Assembly (NCBI GenBank): GCA_028023455.1 | Contig: JAQFVV010012423.1 | Location: 1,255,273 to 1,319,272, forward strand | Direction of reading: 5' to 3' | DNA from: Epiperipatus broadwayi | Lineage: Eukaryota; Onychophora; Udeonychophora; Euonychophora; Peripatidae | DNA length: 64,000 nt | Shown: positions 34,040-44,457 of the stretch, piece by piece | Position numbering within the stretch: position 1 is the stretch's first letter | Layout of the letters: each line of letters opens with the position of its first letter | Notes under the pieces: generated by a model | Told to the model about the DNA's origin: nothing | The model's input: the letters and a program-made list of their open reading frames with translations, nothing else | Databases searched by the model: none | Translations under genes and position numbers: made by a program

Positions 34040-34370
34040 ATGGTAGTTCTTCGCGGTACACCCTGGCTGCGATCAAATTAAATCATAAAGTTTAGGTTAG
34101 ATCATTAATTTGGTCTGTAGTAAGTTGCCCCAGATGTTGATTGTGGTCTTTCGTGCATAAAATAGATAGCATGATATGCTTTTAGATACAGCTCTTAATA
34201 GCTGACAATGTGCAACGGGAATTGATCAGTGATAGAAGTTACGATTCTTAGTGCAATTGCGTTTCTGTAGTTGGGACCACACAATTTACGGTTACAATTT
34301 ATAGTGCCACAACAAGTTCGGCACGATGGGTAGTTGAAGGGACGAACGGTTGGTTACAATATATTGTGCT
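34040..34370. other. GC-enriched block of unknown origin
   Basis: The segment has noticeably more G+C and CpG than its flanks ('ttcgcggtacaccctggctgcg' near 34050-34071; 'aacaagttcggcacgatggg' near 34312-34331). No frame or partner copy was found. It ends exactly where the hammerhead-like repeat begins, so it may be a separate insertion into that repeat. Confidence 0.35.
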
Positions 34371-34373
34371 GAA

Positions 34374-34670
34374 CTAGCACTCATCAGTTGATCCACATTA
34401 CCATCTCCCACACATATATACAATCAATGCTCGGTTTATATTAAGATAGCAAATCTTTAAACTTTAATGGACAAGCTTCATTTCTCCACTCTCTGACTCT
34501 TAAACCATCCATTTCATTGAAAATCTGAGGATGGAATGATCAAAGCCCTTGTTGTTGCCAATATTATTGTCATATCCATGTTGACTAAGTCAATCTCATC
34601 TCTCATACATAAGGCAATAATATGTCCATTTAATTATACAGAAGAGGGATGGGCATTTATAGGATGAATA
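34374..34670 (-). repeat. Copy of the hammerhead-like repeat family
   Basis: On the minus strand this is the core of the 5.6-6.3 kb repeat. At its 5' boundary the helix II region is conserved with a changed but still paired stem ('gtgct' with 'agcac'), preceded by an intact CTGATGA at about 34396-34402. The GAAA box is damaged and the sequence beyond is unrelated, so helix III is lost. The rest matches the copies at 5815-6102 and 58140-58440 phrase by phrase. Confidence 0.7.
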
Positions 34671-34697
34671 TGTAATATTTTATATTCTCTATATAAA

Positions 34698-35196
34698 TGA
34701 GCATTTATTTTTAAAGCACTCTGCTTTATAAATTGTAATACATTAAAGATCAGCCTTTTCAAGCTATTGTGCATGCGCTTTTTACGAGTGTTAATAATAA
34801 ATGAATACTTTCACTCCCAATACAATAGCTTGAAAAAGCTGATCTTTAATGTATTACAATTTATAAAGCAGGGCGCTATAAAAATAAATGCTTATTTACA
34901 TATGTTTAAGTTTCACTTGAGAGTGCCGTTTAGTAAATTCTAGATAATTTCGTCGATGTCATTTATTCAGACATCGTAATCAGTAATTTAAAGTGAGTGG
35001 TCTATCCTCATGCTTTCACTTCCAGTACTTAAGCTTTGCCCATATATAAGCATTTGGGTTGAAAAGAATTAGTGGATTCATTTTATTCTTTCTTAAATAC
35101 TATATCTCATGTTGGGAGTGAAAATATTCATTTATTATTAACACTCGTAAAAAGCGCATGCACAATAGCTTGAAAAGGCTGATCTTTAGCGTATTA
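34698..35196. repeat. Two overlapping foldbacks sharing one arm
   Basis: Bases 34698-34770 pair with 34822-34894 (73-bp arms). The overlapping segment 34736-34819 pairs with 35113-35196 (84-bp arms). One stretch can therefore fold with either partner. The shared arm contains 'cttttcaagctattgtgcat'. This looks like a foldback element that was extended by a further inverted duplication. Confidence 0.8.
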
Positions 35197-35203
35197 TATT
35201 CTC

Positions 35204-35392
35204 TATACTAAATGTAATTATAAGGGACTTGAACTCAAACTTTCAAGTTCCCCACATATATCCAATTTATTTTATACAACTGGTATACATAACCACATAT
35301 ATGTGTATCAATTGTATAAGATAAATTGGATAGATATAGGGAGCTTGAAAATTTGAGTTCAAGTCCCTTATAATTACATTAAGTTTAGTATA
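35204..35392. repeat. Foldback, about 78-bp arms
   Basis: Bases 35204-35279 and 35312-35392 are imperfect reverse complements. The arm carries 'gggacttgaactcaaa', the same phrase found at 27335-27350 and, more diverged, at 58070 and 58513. The hammerhead-like repeat family has thus been built into a hairpin here. Confidence 0.8.
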
Positions 35393-35409
35393 GACAATAT
35401 AAATATATT

Positions 35410-36325
35410 TAAATGTCATACATATGATAGCTTTATATGTGTGTAAATTAAGAGTTATTGCTATTTTGATACAATAATTCAAATTATGAAATATAATATG
35501 ATGAAAATAGTATAAAGCAATAATAAAAGGAATTAATATTTATTGTAATATGAAGGAAAGAAGAGATATCATATTGAATTTTTTATAATGATATAAAATT
35601 GTCAGTGATGAAATAAATTTTTTTATCATTTATAACATTGATAAGCACTTAAAACATCATTTTATGCAATTAAATATTATTGAAATTAATATGTAGATTA
35701 AAAATGGGTTATTATGAAATGAATTTTTGTTAGCGTATATAATAAATAATTATTTTTACTTTTATTTTAATAATTAATTTATGTATGGGGTTATTTAGGG
35801 TTTAAACTTCAATTTTTTTAAAATATAAATGTTCAAAATCAAGAAAAAAATGTAATTATAGTTCTTTATGCATATTTAGTTTATTAATTAAAGGAATCAT
35901 TTATCAAAGACGGATAAAAAACACACTAATGGTTAAGTATTTTTTAAACAGCAAGTGGTTATTGTTTTAATTTCAGTTCCCAAAGTGTCATATAGGAAAG
36001 AATAAGTATAAAAAGAGATGATTCAGTTTAGTTGCAAATCAGGTCAAGTTGATTCCAGTCAGTTGCAGTTGGTGACAGTAACAATTGCATTTAGTTGCTA
36101 ATCTTTTGCAGTTAGAATTAAATCAATTGAAGGTGAAATTCAGTCACTAGTAACTAGTACTTAAAGATATGAAATACATAACTTCTGAAAGCTAAGTAAA
36201 TTATAAATTATCATTACCATTTTTTCAATTGCCATGAGAAAATTATTCACTACTAATATAAATTATAAAAATGAAGTACTGAAAAAAAACTTGAATTGAC
36301 TTGTTAATATTTATAAGTGTGATCT
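35410..36325. other. AT-rich DNA without recognised gene
   Basis: A mild run of 'cagttgcagttg/agttgcaaatc'-like phrases lies near 36030-36130 (cagttgca-type words recur about every 20 bp), perhaps a decayed minisatellite. Otherwise nothing was recognised. Confidence 0.5.
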
Positions 36326-36333
36326 CTGATGGA

Positions 36334-36604
36334 ATACCATTTCCAACTTTCTTATACATTTCAATAATACTATTTTTTATATCAAAACTTTATACTTACA
36401 GTTTCAACAATCCTACAGTCCTCATCAAAGCTACAATATCCACATATATAATCATATAATATGTATAAAATGTGTTAATTGTATGATTATATATTTAGAT
36501 ATTGTAGCTCTGATGATGACTGCAGGACTGTTGAAACTGTAGGAATAAAGTTTTGATATAAAAAATAGTATTGTTGAGGTGTATAAGAAAATTGGAAATG
36601 GTAT
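36334..36604. repeat. Foldback, 106-bp arms, with CTGATGA...GAAAC motif
   Basis: Bases 36334-36439 and 36499-36604 are reverse complements with a few mismatches and a 59-bp spacer. The right arm contains CTGATGA at 36510-36516 and GAAAC at 36533-36537, 16 nt apart. The left arm holds the same motif on the minus strand with small changes. Helix II pairing between the boxes is weak. Confidence 0.8.
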
Positions 36605-36619
36605 GATATGTAAATGAAA

Positions 36620-37320
36620 AAATCAATACATAAGAAAAGAAAGAAGAAAATTGTATTAGCCTCATAATGTCTTATAATGTATCTGCTGTCTACTATACAA
36701 AATAAAATGTTTCTCTGATAACCTATCTACTAACAAAAGAGCTATGGAAAACTAAAAACAAATAAATTAATATAAAAATGATATTGTGAAAAAAATTAAA
36801 TTTATAAAAAATAAAATTCAATAATACTTTATAATTCTCAGAGAAAAAAAAGGGATCTTATAAAGAGAGTAGTTATTTAGAATATTGTCAAAAGTATGTT
36901 TCTCAAATTGGAATTAAGCATGATACATATATAATAAGTGAAGGTGGAAATGTGAGAGGTAAACAAAATGTTTCTATTAAACAGTGAAAATGATTAAAAC
37001 CTCAATTTAAATTATGTTATAGCCAAGTAAAATATTTTAATACAGTAGCATTTAATTGATAATAGTTAAATTAATTTGTAAAACTTTTCATTATTATTTT
37101 TTCTTTTACAAGATTTTTATTTTTTTATAGAATATTTTTATTTATGATATAATAAACCATGTAAATTTTTATTTTAAAATTATATGTTACAAACAGTTTA
37201 TATACAATTAATAAATGATTTCATGAGGCATTTCTGTATATCACTGAATAAGTTTAGAGAGGATTTAATAAGTTATTAAATTTGGCTAGAGATATATACC
37301 AATAGGAACACTGCAATAAT
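36620..37320. other. AT-rich DNA without recognised gene
   Basis: Nothing recognised. Confidence 0.6.
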
Positions 37321-37324
37321 AATT

Positions 37325-37328
<4 letters not shown>

Positions 37329-37355
<27 letters not shown>

Positions 37356-37384
37356 TCACAATATATATATATATATATATATAT
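37329..37384. repeat. (TA)n tract, target of element B
   Basis: Two TA runs separated by 'ttcaca'. The second run ends at the first base of the element B 5' LTR, and a TA run also starts at the base after its 3' LTR. Confidence 0.9.
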
Positions 37385-38106
37385 TGTGAATGTTCAAATT
37401 GATGATCCAGGTATATATATATATATAAAAAATAAACAATTCAGTACAATATAAGTTTAACTAAATAGGATTGATATTATTTTATATATTTCATATATGA
37501 ATGCAGTCACCATAGTAACATTATTACATACAGTTCAATGTTTTTTATGTTGAGTATATGTGTTTATAAATTAATTTAAAAAAAATATATATTATTATTA
37601 AAAAAATATAGATATGTGTAAATCATTGATGTTTATCAATAATTTAAAAGGTTATTATATCAATTTTGTATTTTGGTTTGTAAATAATAAAAAAAATTGT
37701 AATCAAATTTGGATTTAATTTTTATGTATCTTTTACCCCAAAACCACGCGAAAAGAAACTATAAGAAAATTGATAGAATTCAGTTTTTAATTGAGTAATA
37801 TTGTGTGGTCGTCAAGATATGAAAAACGTCAGAAAGAGAACATATAAAAAAGACGCGACAGAATATAACAGGATCTCTTTTTCTTTTTTTGCTATAGTCA
37901 AGGACAGACATATTTTCTGTCTTAACAAATAAAGTTTTTTCAATATTTTTTTTTGTGTGTAAAACTATAAAACATGGAAAAATAGTGGAATTATCTGCCC
38001 GTTCAATCATTTAGCGGGAAGTTGCGAAAAGTTTCCGGGGAAGCGGCAACGAAGTGTAAAAAAAAAAAAAAAAGAAACCTATGAAGTAAAAAAAAAAAAA
38101 ATGCTT

Positions 38107-38114
38107 TATAAAAG
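38107..38114 (+). promoter_or_regulatory. Candidate TATA box in element B 5' LTR
   Basis: TATAAAAG, with an equivalent at 45179-45186 in the 3' LTR. A TATA motif is easily met by chance in DNA this AT-rich, so the call is tentative. Confidence 0.3.
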
Positions 38115-39724
38115 AAAAAAAAGTCGGCTATTTTTAATTTAAAAAAAAAAAAAAATGGATTTGCATAAACATCGTCTCACGATTAAAGGAACAGGAACCC
38201 ACTGGATCAATTCACATCATAAAAGGGATAATCAAAGTGCACTCACCTCTTCGGATGAAAAAAGAAAACTTTTAGTGAAGCCTTATAAAGTTTACGATTA
38301 TTATTTCTGACAGGGAAACTTCTCTTTGCACCATAAGAACTGAAGTCAATCAACGGGCCAATAAATAGTGAACGAACAGACTCATATATATATGGTATGA
38401 TTTTTTTTTTTATATAAAATGTGCGTGTATTAATTTTTTTTTTATATGTAATAAAAGGGAATGATTTTTTTTTTATCATCTCTAAAAGTAATATAATTTA
38501 TTAAATGAGGATGATCGGAAAGACTCAAATATTTATTTATTATTTCATATTCATTTATCCGTTATTATTTTGATAAACAAATAGATTTTGATACCCTCCT
38601 ATTTCACATTTTTTTTGGTATCGGTTATATGTAAATTTTTTTTTTTAGTAAAATATCCAAAAGCCTTTCCCGTCAATTACTCATTCATTTTTTTGTTTGT
38701 CATAATTGTTCTTGCAACATATTCAGAGATACACATAGCAATTTGATCATTTGTATTTAGTCAACCAATCTAAAATGTAAGGTCATTTCCGATGTATTTT
38801 ATCATTAATATTGTCAATTTTCTTTTCTATAATCTAATAAATTGAGTTAATTTAAATATCAAGACTAGGTTAATTATTTTGTTTTATTTGGATTATACAA
38901 GACGGCGTAGCTATTTAAGTAATAGGATTCAAACTCAGCTTGGCAAGCGAATTGGAATATAAGATAAGGTATGTTTTTCTTATTAGTATTTTATTTTGTT
39001 TCCATATGAATTTTATATTTGTGTTTGCATTCGAATATTATATATACATATTCTCATTTATCTTAGTTAATATTACAAAGTCAATCATTTCATGTTTGTC
39101 TGATTCCGTCATAAAAATCTAAATAGATTATACTTTATCGTTTGGTTCAGAATAATTCGTCTTGGATATTTTTCTTAAACTCCTATAAAATGAAGAGAAT
39201 AAACTTCATTGACCGATTTAGTTGAATATTATTTTGATTTGTATAAATATCAAATATAATCATATGTTTTAATTGTTGCCAATCAATTTTTATTCAATTG
39301 TTTAAAATTTCAAACAGATTGTATTAATACTCACAGGTGAATAAACATCCAATAGAAGCTCGATATGTCTTTTATGTAATGTGGTTGGACATTTTAGATT
39401 TAGAGATGAGCTAATAGAGTGTTGATATTAAACTCCAGTGAAGTATTCTATTTTAAAAACATAAACGAAGCACTAATTAAGCAGCACTTTATCGGAAGAT
39501 ATTTATAAATTATTTATAAATTATTTTGTAGCTTCTTAGTAAACCATAGACGTATATTAATTTGTTTAAACATTTAAGTGAGCGCATAAATTTTCAAAGT
39601 GTTTATAAAATTATAATAAAACCAGTTGATGCCCACAGAAAATTATTAATTAGAGATTGAAGTAGAAAGAAATATATATCACTTATTAACACGAGTGTTT
39701 ATCTTTCTATTTAGCGTTTATTAA

Positions 39725-40475
39725 CTCTTTGCCTGTCTTTGACGCGACCTCTCGTAAGCAGTTGACATCACTCTAACTCTGCAAGTTTTTATACGAAAAT
39801 ATTCGTTCAATATGTTTTTAAATAGATTTTTAAAAGCTCTATAAGATGGTGCCCTCTTCCGAATTCTTTTACAAGTAAAAAATAAAAAAAACTGCATTTA
39901 AAGCTAAACAAAGAAAGAAGCTTATTGGTGATTGGCTCTCAGCCAGTTCTCAGCCGACAAAGACATTCTGATTGGCTGGAAAAAACAAAGAAACCGCCTG
40001 ATCAAAGAAAATAAAGATAAACGCTGAGATTTTCATTTCGAATGTGATTTAATAATAAAAAAAGGATAATTTGACAAATTAAAAATAATTTTTAAAAAAT
40101 AAACTAAAAAAACAAAATTATTTTCGAAAAATATCGAAGATTTTTGTAAAAATATTGAAGCTGTAGTAAAAAGAAATATTTACTTTTCTATAACGTAAAA
40201 GTCGATCTTTTTGTTTATATTATAGCTTTTATGTTGCCGAAATTGAATATTTTAGAATAAATAAATAGCAATTTATTTTTGAAAGAACTTTCGTTCTCTT
40301 CATAACCTGAAAAAATTAATATAATACTTTTTATAAACGTATCTGAGTTGAATTTAATATTATAGGCAAATATGTTTTAACAATAGGCTTTGTCTTCAGT
40401 TTGTGAGTTGGCCAATTAAAAGATTTGATTTTTATCTCATACTACCAATCATTTAATTAGCGGTTAAAAGGTTAA
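39725..40475. mobile_element. piggyBac-style non-autonomous insert with TTAA duplication
   Basis: Comparison of the two LTRs shows the empty site: the 3' LTR has a single TTAA at 47313-47316, while the 5' LTR has TTAA at 39721-39724 and again at 40472-40475 with 747 bp between. Exact TTAA duplication is the signature of the piggyBac superfamily. The left end starts CTCTTTGCC and the right end, reverse-complemented, starts CCTTTTAACCGC, giving only weakly matched short terminal repeats. There is no transposase frame, so it would depend on an enzyme encoded elsewhere. It entered after the LTRs were duplicated. Confidence 0.8.
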
Positions 40476-41114
40476 GATAGATATATATATATTTGGGTTC
40501 AAGTATTATTTTGTTTTGATATTTAAATAATGTCTATGTGTAAACAAATGTTTTGTAAAGTACTATTACAGGTCTTAGAAGCTTATCCATTAAGTTAAAA
40601 AAAAGGCAGCATTTTAAAATAATAAAGTAGATTTAAATTACTATAACAGTAACAGGCTAATAAAATATATATTGGAATCTGTTTTAGTTATTAATTGGAT
40701 TTGATTTTGATTAGATTGCCAATCAAGTAGTTAGCCTAATCCTATATTATTGTCTAGGGCAATAGTAGTTGGTTTCACTGCTCTTTGCAATTTATGTTGT
40801 AATTGTGATGGATTTGTTGATGTCTGGAGCAGATAGTCTCATTATTCCTCCATTTCACTTATAACTTAAGTAAATTAAACTTTAAGAGAGATTATTTGTG
40901 CTTTGTGATGGTTTATTATATAACGGCGACCCGATTGAGCTAGACCAGATTAATTTAAATTGGATTTTTAGATTTTTTATCAGATCAGATTGATCATCCT
41001 AACCATCACCTTCATCCATCAATTTAATCAGTTACAAAATGGCACCAACATTTTGGGCCTTCTTTCTTCAATTTAAATGGAATACAGCATTCAACAATTC
41101 CGACGGTTACAAAA

Positions 41115-41132
41115 TGGCACGCCAACTCGGGC
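41115..41132 (+). other. Primer-binding site of element B
   Basis: TGGCACGCCAACTCGGGC starts three bases after the 5' LTR. It is G+C-rich in an AT-rich setting and begins with the TGG expected opposite a tRNA CCA end. The tRNA was not identified. Confidence 0.75.
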
Positions 41133-41410
41133 CGAAATAACCAATTAAAGACCCAAGTTTGAGTCTCATATAGATGCTAAAACATGGTATTATTTTTATA
41201 TGCATTGGTGGAGCTATATAGCTGATTATATTATATCATAGGTTTAAATAAGATATTAGAATATTTGTTGTTGTCGTTCTTTGGGGATTTTTATTCGCAG
41301 CTGTAGGATTGAACGGATAGATATGTTTTATGTAAGAATAAATAAAAGTAAAGTATTTCGCAATTTATTTAAAATAGAGATATTATATTTGACATAAATA
41401 GAAAATAAAA

Positions 41411-42733
41411 ATGGAAAGCAATAAGAAAGAAAAATTATCAAAACCTGAAGGAGATTTGTATCCAATTCTGAAAGAATTAATGGAAAAGATGGGTGATATG
41501 AAAAGTGATATAAATAAAAAATTTTGTGATATGAATAGTGAAATAAATAATAAATTTTGTGATATGAACAGTGAAATAAATAATAAATTTAGTGGCATGA
41601 GCAGAGATAATAATAAATTAAGAGAAGATATAGGTAGTGATATAAATAATAAATTTTGTGATATAAGTAGTGATATGAATAACAAATTTGAAGGTGTGAA
41701 CAATAAATTGAGTGATATTATTAGAGAGAATAAAGAACTTAGAGAGGAGGTAAATATTAAAATGGGCTTATGCAAAATCGAGCTAAATGCTACTAATGCC
41801 AAGTTTGATGAATTTAAGCATAACTTGGATACTCGGTTGAAAGAATACAATGTTAAAAATAATAGTAGATTTGACGAATTGAGTGACCATATACAGAAGT
41901 CACAAGAACACATAGATGTCAGGCTTAACATTTTAGAAGCCGAAGTTAAAAGTTGTAAAATTAAATATCAAAGTTTGGAGGGAAAATGTTTTAAAATTGA
42001 ACAGACTTATGTAGATACCCAGAAAGCAACCACATTGGAGATAAGTGATATTAAAAAGGAGCTAAGAGATATTCAGACCAATATGAAGGTAAAATGTAAC
42101 GAAGCAAAAATAGTAAATTACAAAACGTTAGAACAGGTGCCTTTAGGAAAAGTAAAGATGATAAAAAAATTTGAAAAGGTAAAAATAGATTGTTCTAATG
42201 ATTCAGTAAAAATAAAGTATATTGATGAACAAAATAATTTAGGTAAGAAGCTTTCAAATGTCGAGCTGTTACAACCAAATAAAAACATAAAGACTGAGGT
42301 TAGTCAGAAAATGATAGATGAAGCATTGTTAATAAATAAATTTAAATCCAAAGGAGTTGAAAATTTGAAAGGTAACTTAAGAAATTATATAGAGTGCAAA
42401 CAAGTAACACGAAAATTTAAAAGTATGTATCATACTGCAAAGGAAAGGTGGAAAATAAGTATGGAAGAAGATATGCCCATAATAATGCAGTCAGATAACA
42501 TTTATTATAGAAAGTATGTGAAGCAGTTATTTCAAGGAGAACTTTGTGATAGTACAGTAAAAGGGAAGGAAGATGAACCCTTTGAAAAATGGAGTAAGAG
42601 TTTGTTGCTTGAGAAAACTTATAGTAAGTATAACTATACAGTTGATAATAATGTTCATAGTAACATTTCTCTGTTATTTTGTTCAGAAATATTGAGAGTA
42701 GTTGAAAAGTACATGGAGAGAGGAAAAGACTAA
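41411..42733 (+). CDS. Element B coiled-coil gag-like protein, intact
   Basis: This is an uninterrupted 440-codon frame starting at an ATG about 300 bp after the 5' LTR, in the gag position. Residues about 25-105 are repeats of about 11 residues of the type DMNSEINNKFC, then a long charged helical region to about residue 240, both suited to a parallel coiled coil. The C-terminal half (about 300-440) is not repetitive, has several Trp and Tyr residues and could be a folded domain. No zinc knuckle, protease or RT motif is present. It resembles the broken protein of element A in style and place. An intact frame in a copy without enzymes suggests the protein may matter for transposition, for instance in RNA packaging. 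That is inference. The long antisense frame over the repeats is a shadow. Confidence 0.75.
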   Translation: MESNKKEKLSKPEGDLYPILKELMEKMGDMKSDINKKFCDMNSEINNKFCDMNSEINNKFSGMSRDNNKLREDIGSDINNKFCDISSDMNNKFEGVNNKLSDIIRENKELREEVNIKMGLCKIELNATNAKFDEFKHNLDTRLKEYNVKNNSRFDELSDHIQKSQEHIDVRLNILEAEVKSCKIKYQSLEGKCFKIEQTYVDTQKATTLEISDIKKELRDIQTNMKVKCNEAKIVNYKTLEQVPLGKVKMIKKFEKVKIDCSNDSVKIKYIDEQNNLGKKLSNVELLQPNKNIKTEVSQKMIDEALLINKFKSKGVENLKGNLRNYIECKQVTRKFKSMYHTAKERWKISMEEDMPIIMQSDNIYYRKYVKQLFQGELCDSTVKGKEDEPFEKWSKSLLLEKTYSKYNYTVDNNVHSNISLLFCSEILRVVEKYMERGKD

Positions 42734-42860
42734 TATTGATTTGATAAATTTAGATGGCATGATTTCCTCCCTGACCCATGATTTGACTAATGGATTAATG
42801 AATTTGTGTATGACTGGAAAATAAAAGAATTTATATAAGAACATATTTATCTGAAGTAGA
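42734..42860 (+). other. Short untranslated stretch after element B gag-like gene
   Basis: No frame or motif recognised between the gag-like stop and the integrase remnant. Confidence 0.5.
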
Positions 42861-42864
42861 GACA

Positions 42865-43032
42865 AATCAGTGACCCACAGAATTATAAGTTCAAAAAGTT
42901 TTTGAATATATATGAGGGACCATTCCAAATAAAAAAAAAGTGGGGGAGAATGCATTTCTCATAGAAACCCCGGAAGGTGAAAAAGGTACCTTCAATGCCC
43001 GAAGCTTAAAGCCAGTAGCACCACCCAATTAA
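42865..43032 (+). pseudogene. Element B integrase C-terminal (GPY/F) remnant
   Basis: Translation gives KFKKFLNIYEGPFQIKKK, then, after a one-base loss in an A-run (42931-42939), a VGENAFLIETP segment and GTFNARSLKPV before a stop at 43030-43032. This is the tail module of a Ty3/gypsy integrase and matches the tails at about 14.9 kb and 22.0 kb. The catalytic core is deleted. Confidence 0.75.
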
Positions 43033-43034
43033 AT

Positions 43035-44440
43035 AAAAAGACATTCACTAAAGTAACTTTATTAGTATGTCTCATGATATTTATTATTATGACCAAAAGT
43101 CATTAGTAATGGTGTAGATACACATATGAAAGACTAAAAAAAAAAAAAAAAATAGAGTGAGAAATATTTATAGTCAAAGTACTTTTGAAAATTTTCGTTG
43201 TATAGTATGCAAATACTGTTTAAAATTAAACCTTGTGAAATTGACTGATGATGGTGAATGTGTATTTAATGCATTGGAGATGTAGAGTGTAATATTTTAA
43301 TGTCTGTGCTATTTGTAAATTGTAAATATTTGTATGGTTGAGTCTTTTCTTTGAGGAAATTGGCAGAACTATAGATGTGTGTTGTGGCTCATAACTCTAT
43401 ATAAAATTATATTGAAGTCTGAAGTCGACAGATGTCCCAGACTTATTATTATTCATTGGCAGGTAGGAAGAAATCCTTAATGGCAGGATTTATCTTTTAA
43501 TATGAGTTATAATTTTAAAGAGAAATGTTTAGTAGTTTCCCTAACCTGTATAAAATAAAGCTATTCAAACATAAATGTCCCTGATTAGCATCAATGTAGA
43601 GCACAGCTTGGTTTGTAAAGTAGTTGTCAGATCCTCCAGAAATTAAAATTAGGTTTAATTGACATTTAATCAGTTTACTTTAGTATTAAAAGTGATTTAA
43701 AAATGGGATATCTCTATTGTTTTGAATCTCCAGCTCACTGTATGAGTTAATTTTCATTTGTTTAGATTATTTTATAGGAAAAGTGACTTTAAAGGTTGAC
43801 ATTTTCAATGTCCAAAGCAGGAATTGAATAAATATAAGATATTAATTAACTAAAGTTACATTATCATTATAGGACAAAGTTGAATGTTTAAAATTTAGGC
43901 CCATAGTAGTGTCACTGAAGTGAACTACAGATATGTCTAAAGAAAATAATAATAAAAGCTATTGTTGAGTTTTAAAAAAATAAAACCGTGAATATATATA
44001 TATATATGTTTTAACAATGCAATAAAAATATATGATTATTAGAGAGTAACTAATAATATTTGGCTTATAAATGAATTTTGTTCCATAATATATTTGGCCT
44101 GTGTAAAGCAAATACTAAATGATTTTCTTGTTTGACTCTAATTTTAGAGTATTGTTGTCCAGAAAGTTGCAGAGAGGAATGTAAAGATGTAATAATTTGA
44201 TTGTGAAATTAAAAAAAAAAAAAAAATACATGTAGGTAAACTAATTAGACAAGCATAAATGGAATGAACGAATTCCACATTGCTTCTATGAGAATAAGAT
44301 ATTTGAAATTTTTTTTTACTAACATTTCAAATGATATTAAAATCAAGACAGATGGAAATGATAGACGTTTATCTGTGCAGAAATTAAAATGCTTAATGAT
44401 TTTAGAGAAGGGAAAAAGTGTCGTTATTTTTTTTTTCTTT
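43035..44440. other. Element B 3' internal non-coding region
   Basis: 1.4 kb without a supported frame. It includes an A-run near 43137-43151 and short TA runs. Its retention in a young element suggests a structural rather than a coding role, but nothing specific is visible. Confidence 0.5.
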
Positions 44441-44441
44441 C

Positions 44442-44457
44442 TGTAGAGGGGAGATGT
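44442..44457 (+). other. Polypurine tract of element B
   Basis: GTAGAGGGGAGATGT lies directly before the 3' LTR start. T-rich sequence just upstream completes the usual U-box plus purine-tract plan. Confidence 0.8.

Larger units (their letters stand above)
37385..41111 (+). repeat. 5' LTR of element B
   Basis: Termini are TG...CA. It contains a 747-bp insert (39725-40471) with TTAA duplication that is absent from the 3' LTR. A TATAAAAG box at 38107-38114, about 0.7 kb in, is retained in both LTRs and is a candidate promoter element. The short frames on either strand inside the LTR (for example 37780-38010 minus) are duplicated simply because the LTRs are, and have no independent support. Confidence 0.9.

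Noticed and set aside
37780-38010. 76-aa frame conserved at 44830-45081 as possible LTR-encoded protein
   Set aside because: The two copies are in near-identical LTRs, so conservation shows only recent duplication. Composition is ordinary for this DNA.
41383-41931. 182-aa antisense frame over element B coiled-coil repeats
   Set aside because: The same shadow effect, with Ser/Leu/Ile/Phe repeats opposite DMNxEINNKF repeats.
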